A stretch of DNA of 64,000 bases from Opisthocomus hoazin (Eukaryota; Chordata; Aves; Opisthocomiformes; Opisthocomidae): assembly GCF_030867145.1 (NCBI RefSeq), contig NC_134429.1, positions 20,569,115 to 20,633,114 of the forward strand, written 5' to 3'. Positions 1-12,232 of the stretch are shown piece by piece (the first letter of the stretch is position 1; every line of letters starts with the position of its first letter). The position numbers and the translations under genes were made by a program. Under the pieces are notes generated by a model. That model made no database searches. It saw only the letters and a program-made list of their open reading frames with translations, and was not told the origin of the DNA.

Positions 1-314
1 TGAGTGCCAAGTTCCTTCTAGGCTTTTCTTCTCCAAAAGTGTGAACATTCATCTACCCAGCAAAATGCGAACGGCTCCCTTGTCCCTGCTGTTAGAAGGC
101 AAGGAAATCGCATTTTTGGTTGTATTGTGATAAAAACACTTACTAATGCACTATCTGAAACAAGTGACAGCAAACAGCTGATGCTGCCTCCTTGCTGTAG
201 CACTAGGACAGTTGTAATCAGAAGTTTGCCCAAGTTCCTGCTCTCGTCCTGATCTCTGCCGCACAGCTGTAGTCGGAAGATTTCAGGCACAAATCCTAAC
301 TGCATACAAGAAAA

Positions 315-520
315 TTGGCCACCATTTAGGACTTTCTTGCCTCACAGAGGTTCTTCCATGTGTAAATCCTGATAGTCTAAATTTCTTGGCGGCAAACTGG
401 ATGCGAGTACAAGAGTAATTGACTGTAATTGTCCCCTGGGGATGGGATCATGTATTTATTTTTACAATTTTCATTCACCCAGTGAATATCACTTCCCTCT
501 GGACATGATGTGGTTTAGAA
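315..520. repeat. Diverged duplicated block, copy 1
   Basis: This block aligns by eye, in the same orientation, with 2,068-2,280. Shared stretches include a GGCCACCATTTAGGAC-like start, TTCTTCCA(C/T)GTGTA, CTTGGC(G/A)GCAAA(C/T)TG, a TGTCCCC-containing centre and a CAGT(G/A)AATA tail. Similarity is patchy, so the duplication is old. I do not recognise the family. It could be two copies of an ancient interspersed repeat or a local segmental duplication. Confidence 0.55.
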
Positions 521-2067
521 TCATCGTTGCTGTGAGGATGTTTTACATCCTCAGGGCTATCTGTCGATTTAAGAGTCGGACTATAGCTTGCAGCAGGCAG
601 GTGTTTCAATAGGCAAACCAGCAGCAGCTCTTCTGCCGGGAGGGCTGGTGGCCATGGCCCGCTCCTTCTTCCCAGCCTCAGCCAGATCTGACGCTCTTGA
701 CATCGGTGGGAGAATTCTACTGATTTCAGTGTGCGTGGGGAGGGGGTTATATTTACTGCTGTGAATACCTTTGCTCCCAGGCTGCACCTTGCTCGGTGAT
801 TTAGATGGCAGCCTTGAGGGGCAAGGGCTGGTGGCATGCCAACTGGGCAGGCGTGGGGTAAGCCACCTCCCGTTTGGGTGCCTTGTAGTCACGTTAGCCA
901 GATCTCTGGAGGCTTTTTGGGTCAATTCTGTCATGATGGTATTGTGGCTGTGCAACCTCTGAACAAGGCTGATGTGCATCCCTCCAGCTCAGAGGGCAAA
1001 GGCGCTCTGGGTCGCTTGCTTTGGTCCGGGGTGACTGCACCCTGCTGGAAGGTCATTGGAGTAAAGATGATGTGTGATACCGAACCAGCTCAGCTGCATT
1101 TTGTTTTCTTGCTGTAAGACACTGTGCAGCGTGTTGCTTCAAATAAGAACAAGGCAGAGGGCCTCTTGGGTGACAGAATCACGCCCAGGAGCAATTCTTT
1201 CTGTGGATCTCCAGGAGCTTCCCTGGTCGTGCGCGTGTGGTCCCTGGTGCGGATTCTCTGGCCCCTAGATGCTGCTGTTCGTCTGTCGGGGGAAGTTCGC
1301 GCATCGCAGAGATCCAGCTGTGCCCCTGACAACGACTGAAGCATTTTGGTGATGCTGCAAGATGACAGGAGTTGGAACACATGTGCCAGCTACTCTGTTT
1401 TTCTTGTAAGGAAAAGACAGTGACGAGCAGTGGCTGCAAAAGTTGTGTTGGAGCAGCCTTGACACACAAATGTAGGCCCTTCGTGTGAGTTTTATGTGCA
1501 TTTTTAACCTTCTATTCCATTAAAATGAGCCCTAATCAAAGCAACACACAGCGCAGTGTGGATTGTATCCTGCCTGGGGGACACCGAGCTCCTTCATGGA
1601 GAACACGCTCGTTAAAATGTCTAACGACAAACATAACTCCCCAATATTTTGTATGCTCATTAAATCTCCAATATCGGCATTTTCTGTTATAAAAATATGG
1701 CATTCTTTATTAATGTATTGGGCACCAGCAGAAGTGTGGTGGGGAGGGGCTAGGTGACTCGCTGCCCTTCTCGCACTGTGTGCAGAAGCTCCAGGACCCT
1801 TCCCACCCTGTCTCCGCATGAAAGCACCGGGACTGTTGCAGCAAGGACCTTTATTTTCTTTGGACTGTGAAGCGTGGCTCCTGACATGTGTGGGTACTCG
1901 CAAGACAGGAGTAGTGAGGGAAAAGTCAGAAAGCATCAAGGGCGTGATTCAACACCCATTAGACTCAAGTGGAGAGTGATAGGTTTTAGAGGGAACCTAC
2001 AGATGCAACAGCTACTTAACAGGATTTGCAGAAGTACTTGGGCGTCTCGTTCCCATTGATTTCACGT

Positions 2068-2280
2068 GGGGGAGTTGGCTGTCACTCCTAGGACATGATT
2101 TACAAACAGAGCTTCTTCCACGTGTAGGTCCCACTGACCTGTAAATTGCTTGGCAGCAAATTGAACGTGAATAAGAGCACAACTGGCTGGGACTGTCCCC
2201 AGGGCACAGGATAATTTCTGCGTTTTTACAACGCGCAGAACCTCCAGTAAATAGAGTTTTCCTGAAGCGATGATACAAGG
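2068..2280. repeat. Diverged duplicated block, copy 2
   Basis: This is the partner of the block at 315-520, about 1.75 kb downstream in direct orientation. Read on the minus strand, it contains an open frame with residues VQFAAKQF. The equivalent frame of copy 1 gives IQFAAKKF but is stopped nearby. This hints at, but does not prove, a coding origin. Confidence 0.55.
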
Positions 2281-2652
2281 GGTTCCAAGGAGAGCTGGGC
2301 TCCTGGCTGCTTTTGCAAATCCTTCCATTTATTTTTAAATTTAGAGCTTTAAAACTTTTGGACTCTTCCCATCATCCTCTGCAGCAGTATTCAGAAGTTT
2401 AGAGGTTTCTCCATCGCTAAGAGGAGCTCGTAGTAACGTTGAGGAAGTTCCAGTTTCGGAGAAGTCACTTTTCTGAGGTGTAGAAAACAGGATTTGTCTA
2501 ATAACTTTGAGATTCTATTTGCTGCTAAAACCAACAACAACACTTAAACTTGTAAACAAGTCAAACACATATTTTTCATCAACTTTCAAATTTTTAGTTA
2601 ATGAACTCTTTGCAAAAGACAGGTGATTGTGTTTCGGTGAATATCCTCGCTG

Positions 2653-2699
2653 TGATTAAACTGATGCTTTGCATTACCTGATTAAACTGATGCTTTGCA
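2653..2699. repeat. Two-unit direct repeat, 26-bp period
   Basis: The 21-base string TGATTAAACTGATGCTTTGC plus A occurs at 2,653-2,673 and again, identically, at 2,679-2,699. A five-base spacer separates the two. Exact identity suggests a recent slippage or short duplication. Confidence 0.9.
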
Positions 2700-4744
2700 G
2701 CCTGCCCGCAGCCCCCCAGAGCAGGACGGAACATTTTCCCAGGCTGATGCATGTTTTGCACATTGACCTTTAGCCTCAGCTTTACTTTGAAGGGATCAAT
2801 AGCTTGAGTTTGTGGGGTAAGAGCATGGATGACGTGATCATAACTTTCTCTAATATCTACTGGAGGACCTTTAAGGAAGGCACAGTGCACGGTACGTGGG
2901 AGACAGTGATGCATAATCTGCTAAGCATCTTCATGTACCCTGAGCCCTGGCCCGTTCAGTCCTTCCACAAGTTGCTGAGGTGGCCAGAAGCTTAGAGCTT
3001 ACAGGATTTCATTGAAAATCTGTATTAACTGAAAAGAACCCACCTTCATGGTTATTTCACCTTCAGTGAAAATGTCCCTTTTAAAGATTTTATGGGGTGA
3101 GCTGCCTGCCAAGTGCAGCTTTGTGTGGTCACAGCAGCTAGGAATTCACCAGTCCAACGCCCAGCAAACGCAACTATTTCGTAAATTCTCCGGCTTGCAT
3201 TCCAGCAGCTTGGATATCTTCACAGGGGAAAAGGAGAGAGATGCCTGCTCTGGTGGCAAAGCTACTCTCATTCCTCACTGCCAGCTAGAATGTGGTCTCT
3301 CCCCAGAGTAACAAATGCTGCAAATGCAAGAGCTAGCAATGAATCTGCAGAGCATCAAGCTCTTGCACCTAGGCTAATCTGATCAGAAGCTTAAAACCTG
3401 TATGTCGCAGAATAATTAACAGCTTAATAACCGGAGCACAGTGAGACCTTAACTATTCACTCTGGATATGCATGTGAAAAAAGCAAACCCCAAACAACCT
3501 TTTCTTCTGCCTCCCAAGTGCAAGCAGTCAGACGGTTTGCAGGGCAGCGTTGTGATGAAACGGGGTGCACCAGTGAGTTGAAAGTCCTGAAGGAGGTGTA
3601 GAAGTTACGGTTGAAAAGGAATGAAGTGGCCCAGAAGTTGAGGAAAGCTGAGAACAAAAGCAAATGAACTAACTGGTTATTAGCTTTAAGAAGCTAAAGA
3701 TGGGCTGGAGTCGAAAGCTTGTGATCCGCCTGCAGGTCAGTCACGATGCCCGCGTATAATAAGCGTGTGATATGACTTCTGTAGGATGTCAAGAGTGGAG
3801 CAGATCAATTCTTGCTGCCCCACCAGAAATGAGGAATTACTTAATGACTCGAAATCCCTGTTTCTGAATACCAGAACAGGACTCTTGCTCCCAGGGCCCT
3901 GCTGCACCGGCAGCCGGGCAGCGGAGCCGCAGGCAGGCAGCCTGCCCTTGCTCCCGGGGGTGGCAGGTGACTCTGCGTGCGGCCGGACTAAGCTGCGGTG
4001 GGACGGAACCAGCTTCGAGGGTGTTACACCCCAGGTGAACTTGGCTGAGAGCATTTCTACCTGTTTACTTTCTCCTCCTCCACAGTCAGAAAGCTGTCAG
4101 GCTTCCATCCTTTGTTTGGATGTTAATGATTTCCTTGATGACAAGATAATCCAAATTAACTTTTTATTGCCCTGTAAAATCAAAGTAGGTGGGGAGTGCA
4201 CCCAATGTTTTGGACTTCAGCAGCAGGGCTACCCAAGAGCTACGGCAGCAAGATCTCCTGTGTTTCTTTCTCCTCCCTCTCCTCATTTTTGAGAAGGGTC
4301 TGGGGCTGTGGGGGCTGTGATGAACACTATCCAGCAAGTGCAATGCGTAAATTTTGAAAAAATATTAAACATATGGTTTGCGTTTCAAAACCCGGAAAAT
4401 ATTATGAAAGCAATAAAATATCCCTAGTGCAGGCAGCCTGAGAGGGCTCTCCCTTTGCGAGGACATGCATGCAGATTTAGTTATGTGTCATTCTCCAGCC
4501 AGCTCCACTCCAGGAGAGCCAGGCCTGGGTCTTCTGCTGCCTTGAGCCAGGCTGCATGAAGGAGCTGTAGAAAATACAGGAGCAGCAGCTGCGGTGTGTC
4601 CCTGATGGAGCCCGTTCCAGACCAAGGCAGAAGGAAGGTGATGAAGGTCTAGCCCCACACATGGAGTTCGTGCTGTACACCTGCAGCCGCTCCACTGATG
4701 GCGAGTCTCCTAACAGGCTGCTGCGGGAACTCGCAGAGAGCACG

Positions 4745-4806
4745 GGTTTGGGTTAATAATGGACTTGACCTTAGAGGTCTTTTCCAACCTTAATGATTCT
4801 ACAATG
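4745..4806 (+). mobile_element. CR1 LINE, 3'-end fragment
   Basis: The sequence GGACTTGACC-TTAGAGGTCTTTTCCAACCTTAATGATTCTA matches the conserved 3' end of avian CR1 elements. CR1 copies are usually 5'-truncated, and this one keeps only about 60 bases. It has no coding capacity. The 5' limit is approximate. Confidence 0.8.
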
Positions 4807-7800
4807 GTCACGAGGCTCACGTTGTCTTTTGCTCAATGGCTTGGTATCCAGTAGCAGTTAGTTCCATCTGGCTGAAGTCCTGCCTCATGCAGCCAACCAG
4901 TATGGAACCTTCTCTAGAAGTAATCCTCACTGTCCTTAAGTGGGGCTTCAGTGGCGTGCTGGCCTTAGCAAATGGGAGGGATGCAGAAGTCGTGGTGACT
5001 AGGTGTTTTGGTCTGTATATGCACACACAGAGGTTTAGTGGCCTGAGGGATGGCGAACAGTATCGTGAAGCGTCGTGCAAAAACTTGGAAAGAAATAATT
5101 ACCTCGTAATTGGCTCTAGCAGATAGAGTAATGGGGTGAGTACGTTACCGACAGGATTCCCGTGTTGTGGTGGCTTCAGATTTAATCAAAGCTACGGTTA
5201 ACCAAATCATTGTTTAGGGAGCATAGACACTTTATTTCTTTAATAGCCTGTGACCTGCAATAGAATTTAGGTTGGGTGTTAATGACCGAAGGTTTTACAA
5301 GTAATTAAATCTGTGGAAAGTTGTGTCCCTGAGAGGCTGAAGAGTGTTTTTGACAACAGGCGTGCGTCTGTGTGTTGCTGGAGTCTTAAACTTCAGCGGA
5401 CTAGCTGTGCACAGCTTCAGTGGGGCTGACACTCATCAGTCCAGGTGGCTCCTTTAACCTAAGTCTGGAGTTAGACACACTACTGCTGTTGTGTTTTATC
5501 AGCTTGGTAACCAAATATTATGAAACTATGGCATGCATGTTTAAATCATAGAATATGACCGTTTTAATTTTTTTTATTGGGCAAAATAAATGGCATAAGT
5601 ATACACAACATGATATAACTTGTATACATCATTGAAAAAGACTTAAAATATTTCGGTTGAGAATCTCATGTGTATAATATACATTAAGTATGTATATCTA
5701 TCTCATACTCGCACTTTACAAAGAGAAGGCATGGGATGTTGTCCATGCTATAGTGCATTCCTAAACCGTAGCTTTAATACACGCACTGTTTTAGGGTCCG
5801 TGCACAAGTCATAGTGAATCTTCTTATCTTTCAACCATTCAGTTTTTTATACAGTTGTATTCCTCATGCAAGCCTTTGTGCTTCCCATCTGTAATCTGAT
5901 AAGTCACCATATTTCACTGGAAGTATTGTGCCTGTATGATGACATCTCAAAAATGCGTGGGAGGTGTATCCTAGATGAAATAAGAAGCAACCCTAAGTTT
6001 TACCCAACATTTCAGATCGCAACTTTTTCGAGGGTATGAAATAAAAAAGTCACTACACTAAACAGATGTAAAATTTCACTTCCACACTTGATTGAGCATC
6101 CTGGTTACAGTAAATATATTTGTGACATTAGTGCCTGGAAAGAGGGCAAGATTGTGGAAACCCCACCAGAGGGCTGGTTCTTCCAGTGGCTCAAACCCAG
6201 CATTTCACACTCTGGAAGACTGGATTTATGGAGTTTATTTTATGTCAGGGGCTGCTTTTACTAAGGTCATGCATTATTCATCCATTTCTCACTGTCTGAT
6301 ACAGAACAACCTCTTGCATGTGTGACAAAATCTGTGGTACCCACTCTGAAATGTGGACTTATATGGAGTTAATTAGGCATGAATTAGAAAGAGGGGGCCG
6401 AGAAAGCCACAGAGATGCCACAAAGAGGGGGTACTGCTAAGACAAGCTAAGCAGCAGCCCGAGGTGTTATGGGTTAATTATTACAAGCATTTCTAATGAG
6501 TTGGAGGCACACTTAGGTGGGTGAAGAGCTGGCCTGTGACGGGCTGTTCGAGCACGCGACTGAGGACAGAGCAAACTCTGGCGGTCCAGTTTGACCTGGC
6601 AAAGTGTGTGACCCTGATTCCTGGGTAAAGCTGTTAGTGCTAGCAGTGGAGTCCCAGTCGTCTAATGCTGGCCACTAAGTGCTGTCACCCAGGCCCTGGC
6701 GCAGCAGCCTTCGTAGCCGGGGGTCTGCATCCCTTCTCGCACCTTGCAGGGCGGCTGTGCTGTCTGATGGCTGGCACTGGACACGAGAGGGGTTCGAGTT
6801 GGGCTGAGCTGGGTGCCACGTGCCCGTCTCCTCCCTGGCTTCTCTGTGGCCATGAGAAGTCCTCAGCAGGAGCAGAGACATTAAGAACCCAGAACCGCAA
6901 AACAAGGGGAAAGTGTTTTCTTTTTTTTTTTTTTTTTTAATGAGAAGAAGGGACAAGGAAATGTTGTAAGCACATAAACTCAATGCATTTACAGTATTTT
7001 ATGCTAAATCTTTGCATGCAGGATTACCTATTGTGTACTGTGTCTTTAAAACGCTAATGGGCCCGCTGAAAAAAAAAAAAACAACCAACGCACCAACAAA
7101 AAACCCCCAGACCCATGACAGTCCACCAGCAGCTAGCACACTAACAGGTTCTCATCTGACACCAGTAGGGAACCGAAGATATTTTATTATTTGGAAACTC
7201 CATATAGGGAAAGCCAGCCTTGAATCTGTCATTACTCCAAGAACCGCACCTCCCTTGGGAGTTAATTATTTTCTTAAAATGCAACTTGTACTGTTAGTTT
7301 AAAACATTCCAACTGTGTTCGCACTCTTTAAATCTTCTGTAAACCTTAGAGTTTAAATCACTTGCAGATAAGAGTAATTCTATTAGGAAAAAAAAAAGGT
7401 TGGTGGAAGGGGAAAGAGAGGGAAATAAAAGGGCATTGATAGAAGCGTCCTTTGGGTGCCCATTGCCCTGTCACCTTTAGAACTTGGCAGGAGCTGCAGC
7501 CCACAGTAACTTTATAGGTCCTGGCACAGAATGAAACAAAATAGGTGCATGCCACATTTTCCTTCCAAAAAAACACCAGAGAGAGACTTACCTCCTTTGT
7601 AAGAGGCTGAATATCTGAGAAGGTATGTTAAATTTAAAAAAAAAAAAAAAAAAGTTGGTGGGACTGACAGGTCGTAGCCTTTTCTGGGCTGCTATTTTGA
7701 AAGAAAGTATTGGGCAAAGGGCTGCCTCTGGCGGGAATCACATTTGGTAACTGAAGGGCTTGTAGAAGTGTTTAAATATAGGGCGCTACTGCGATGTTTG

Positions 7801-10800
7801 ACCATCTTAGCTCCTCTTGCCTTGGCTCCTTTCGCTGCTTTCATGGGAATTTTGGGGCATTAAAAAAAAAAAAAAACTCCTTGCTGCGGGTTTGCCATGA
7901 GCGAGCCAGGGAGAGAGCGTGTGTGTCATTTTTGGAACTGTCTGTGCAATCATTCGTATGCTGTATTGGCCGGGCTCCTAGAATTAAGGGTAATTCAGTG
8001 GTTCCAGATCTTGGCTTCTTTTTTTTTCTCCCTCTTGCCCTTCCCAGCCCCCCTTTCTCTGTCTAGTTTGTTTGGGCTGAAAATCAGCTTCCCAAATTCT
8101 TTGAGTACTGTTTTTCTTTTTTAACCAGTTTTCTTTTGCAAGCGTTTATTGGCTGAGCTGTTATTTCAACCCGCGGTGTGTACCGAGCACCCCGCGCCTG
8201 TGGGAACCGCTGGTGAAAGCAGGGAGACGGGTCAAAGCAGCGTGCGCGTCGCTCACGACGCTGTGTGACCCTGACTGTGGCTCTAGTGGCACAGCTGTCG
8301 AAACCAGAGGTGTGACCATCAGCACCATCACCCCACGCTGGATGCAACCTGCTGGGCACGGACACAGGCTGTGAGAATTCTGTTCTCCAGTGCCTGTGAG
8401 CCAGTATTGGTAGGGTCTGAGTGATGCCATGGCTGGCCAAGGCTCTCTGGTAGCTAAAATAACAGAGCTCATTATTTTGTGAAGCAAATTCCTCTAAAAA
8501 CTTCTGGATCTGATGGGGCTCTCAGACTTGGACATACCCTAAAACCAGAACCACCCCCCAGCCTTCCACTGGCTCGAAGGGCCTTCAGAGAAGGAGACCC
8601 AGTTCCTACTGAATAGTGATTTCCGCAAGAAAGAGCGCTGCACAGAGTTATCTTCTCAGTCCCTCAAATCCTTAGCTTCATGGAAGTGCGTTGGTTCTCG
8701 CACTTGGGTAACTTGAGCGTTTGTTGAAAAAGGTACACGCTGTTGCACATCTGCCTTGGAGAGCCCGAACGCTGGGGCTCGATGCCAACCAGCTAACTTG
8801 GGTGACTCCAGCAGCAAGGTAAACCTCAAGGCCTTGGGGTTTGTTGCAATGAGCCAAAGGAAAAATAACCCATGAATTTTAGTTTTTTAATAACTTGTTC
8901 TGAAAAGAAACACCCATGATGCAATGCATGAAGTTGTCAGATGCTTCCGCTTTAGTGTAGGTGGGTGTCTTTGTGCGTGTTCCTGACACAAACCAGATGA
9001 GATACCAGTGCTGAAGAAGTTAATGTACTTCTTACACTCATGCTCGAGAAGAGCTCTGTGCATAGTGAAGCCATCCGGGCTGCAGAAGATGAGGATGAAC
9101 GTTACACCTTTCCAGGAGAGCAGCGGGTGGGGTGATGGATTCTTTTGCGCCTTGCTGCGTAGGTTGATGTCAGCCTCACCCATGGCACCCAGGCACTGCT
9201 GGCGTGATGGATCACGTCAGCGGTTTAGGTCTGAAGGAATCTGAGTGTTTCCCTGGCTCTGCTGGCAGCCCGGTCGCCTTCAGGCCAGAAGGTTGTTGAA
9301 GTTCTACCCTGGGCCATTGCTCTCGGCTGGCGGAGCATGCTGGGAGTGGAGCTGCCCCGCTAGCCGTGCTGCTCTTGGGGTGACGTCTCGGAAAGACATC
9401 TCCATGGCTATGCAGGTGGGAGATCTGTCTTCTGGCACCTGGAAGGAAAGCAGAGTGTCAGGCAGAAGCGAAGATCCCCTCTCACATATCTAGTACCGTC
9501 CTCTCTGTTTTTTCTGATCATTATTTTTTTTAAGTGCCCTGCTGACTGTGTTGTGACCGAGGGGCTGTGTGTCAGCACCGATTCACTGCGCGCTACATCG
9601 CCTGCGTTTACAGAATTGATGGAATCTCATCCCTTCATCTACGTGTGTTGTCAGGAGGCAGTTCCTTGAATACAGCTGTCGTCTTTGCAGCTTCAATCAC
9701 CGTTTTGTAGAGAAACTGAGGCAGAGATTGATCACAGGACATACCCCTCTCGTGGACTTGACTGAGAATTAGATTTGAGGGGCTTTGAACCACCACTGCC
9801 TGTGGCTGAGCGCAGAGGTGATTCAAATTCCATGTGCCACACATAAGCAAAGGGCATCTCTGATTTAAGTACGTGGGAAGTGCAAGAACCTGCAGGAAAG
9901 AGAGATTGACACGTTCTGAAAACCTGATCCCACCAAACTTTCCTTCCTGAATTAAATGACCCAAGAGTCAAACCAAGGGATATGGGAGGAGACATCTGAG
10001 AGCAGCTTTGCAGTGCCCGCCTCCAGCTTAGTCCAAAGAAAAAGCAGAAAGAACCCAAATTGCATATGCTCCAGCTGAATTTCTGTTTAAGCTGGATGAT
10101 GCAGTAATGAAGCTGCCATTAAAGAAGTCTGTTTTCATAAGCTCTTTTGCATCATTTTGCAAATGCCAGAAGATTTCTGCAGCGCACACGTGCAGCTGAA
10201 ATTTCAGATCTCTTCTATCTGCATGCTGTCCGTCTGTACTAACCTGCTCTGCTCTTTATTCTATGACCGTTTGTCTCGGCGTCTCTGGAGACCTGGGAAG
10301 GTGATTAAATTTTGTGATGCAGATAGAGGAGTTCTGTTCTGTCGAAATAACACTAGCAATATAAGCAATGAAAGGATTTTTTTCCCCAAGCTAGTCTTAT
10401 AGAATGAAAATTCTTGCACGTAGGTTAAATTAGAACAGAATCAGAATATTTTCTGGAGATATTTGTGACTTTCTCCAATTCACTTCAAGCAAGTGAAACA
10501 TTTCTTACAAAAGGATTCTGACATACAGCACAGTGGTCTTTATACAGACGGCTATCAGAAGAATAGGAAACACTTATGATTATGTTTTTAGGCAGAATAA
10601 ACCTGTATAAAGGACAAATTTCCTCTTAAAACTGAACTGTGTGTAATGAGACACAGGAGCCCACTGAAAATAATGAGCTGTTAAAGAAATAAACAGTTGA
10701 AATAGTAACAAAAAGCTAAACAGCTTTGGAAAGACAAAAAAGTCAAACGTGATACAAAGACAGACCCGCTTGCTCGCGGAGAGTAAGGGGATCTGCTTGA

Positions 10801-11772
10801 AGTGCACAAACATGAGAAGCCCTGGGTAATGTTGCTGCTGTTTGCACAGTTTACCCAGACAGGCTAAAATAGCCTCTGAATAATAATAATTTGCACTCAG
10901 AGCTTGGAAGCACCTTGCAAACTGAAAATATCTCTTCCAAATCTCCCTATGAATGAAAGCGGTCCCGTCTGGCAGCGCTGGCACCGATGCTCTCGCAGGG
11001 CAGCTCGTGGAGCTGCGGTGTGGTGGGGGTCACTGGGGGCCGTGCCTTCTGCCTGCCCAGGCGTGCGGTGCCATGGCACGAGGCAGAGGTAGCGCGGGAT
11101 TTATCCAGCATTTCCACGGCAATCCCGGTCGAGGAGTGACAGACAGTCTGTGTCCAAGTGGTGCAGCTGAGGAGGCCACTGCAATGGCTGCCCCGGTGCT
11201 GGGTTCTGTTGCAAGAGCAAACAAAAAAAAAAAGCAATCAACACAGCCCTTTATTTTCTCTTTTAAAGCAATATTCAAAAAAGTGCGCATTGCAGGGATT
11301 TGTGTGACATTTTGACAGCTCCAGGGGCACCGCAGACCCCATGGAGAGTGAGCTGAGGAGGATGCCATGGGGGCTGGGGGGTCTGCGAGCTCTCTGCCCC
11401 GGCGGGTGCTGTGCTGCCCGGGGCCGGCGCGGGGCACTGCTTCTGCAGCATCGGCGTCCCCAGCCCCGCTCCCTCGCCTCACCCTGTCAGCCGATTGATT
11501 CACAATTAATCTTTCATGTTGTTGTGCAAGGGCCTTGGGATAAGATCCTATCACTTTGGTTTATCAGAAATCATGGCTGGCCTTGCTGCACAGGTGAGGT
11601 GCAGAAAGCACACAAAGTTGGGGTTTTCTCAGGATACAAAATCCACAGGAGATTGGCTCCGTTGGGGACAGGAGTTGTGTCTGAACTGAAAATTTCCTTG
11701 CCTGAAATTTACGTGTTTCAGCATATTTAAGGAATACTGCGTTTCTGCAGTAATGGCTGTCATCAGTAGTTT
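4807..11772. other. Intergenic stretch with A/T tracts and a CpG patch
   Basis: No supportable gene was seen. The stretch contains homopolymer runs (T at 6,921-6,938, A at 7,069-7,081, A at 7,636-7,653). Positions about 5,500-6,090 are strongly AT-rich. A CpG-enriched patch lies at about 10,950-11,480, where open frames on both strands are composition artefacts. Confidence 0.6.
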
Positions 11773-12232
11773 CTGGAGAGAGTCCAGCACAGGGCTACGA
11801 GGATGATGAGGGGACTGGAGCATCTCTCCTACGAGGAAAGGCTGAGGGAGCTGGGCTTGTTCAGCCTCGAGAAGAGAAGGCTGAGAGGGGACCTTAGAAA
11901 TGCCTCTAAATATCTGCAGGGTGGGGGTCAGGAGGACGGGGCCAGGCTCTTTCCAGTGGTGCCCAGCGACAGGACAAAGGGCAACGGGCACAAACTGAGG
12001 CACAGGAAGCTCCAGCTGAACCCGAGGAAGAACTTCTTCCCTCTGAGGGTGATGGAGCCCTGGCCCAGGCTGCCCAGGGAGGCTGTGGAGTCTCCTTCTC
12101 TGGAGATATTCCAGCCCCGCCTGGACGCGGTGCTGTGCAGCCTGCTCTGGGTGACCCTGCTTGGGCAGGGGGTTGGGCTGGGTGACCCACAGAGGTCCCT
12201 TCCAACTCCGACCATTCTGTGACTCTGTGATC
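11773..12232 (+). mobile_element. CR1 LINE, 5'-truncated, with C-terminal ORF2 remnant
   Basis: The plus strand encodes the C-terminal tail of the CR1 reverse transcriptase ORF2. It reads [20 protein letters not shown], then [26 protein letters not shown] and FFPLRV, ending with PTPTIL and a stop. The 3' end carries GGTGACCCACAGAGGTCCCTTCC and an ATTCTGTGACTCTGTGA tail typical of CR1. The upstream ORF2 domains (endonuclease and polymerase core) and the 5' UTR are absent, as in most CR1 insertions. The remaining frame has no stop over about 140 codons, so the insertion is not very old. It cannot move by itself. Confidence 0.95.

Larger units (their letters stand above)
1..4744. other. Intergenic stretch, no gene recognised
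   Basis: No convincing exon was seen on either strand. Open frames here are short, lack recognisable motifs and look random. Contents I can point to are the diverged duplicated block and a short direct repeat (listed separately). There is also an AT-rich patch near 1,590-1,720 that could be a conserved non-coding element, but this cannot be judged without alignment. Confidence 0.6.

Noticed and set aside
11030-11554. 174-codon minus-strand frame
   Set aside because: It lies in a local CpG patch, has no motif, and a competing frame of similar length exists on the other strand.
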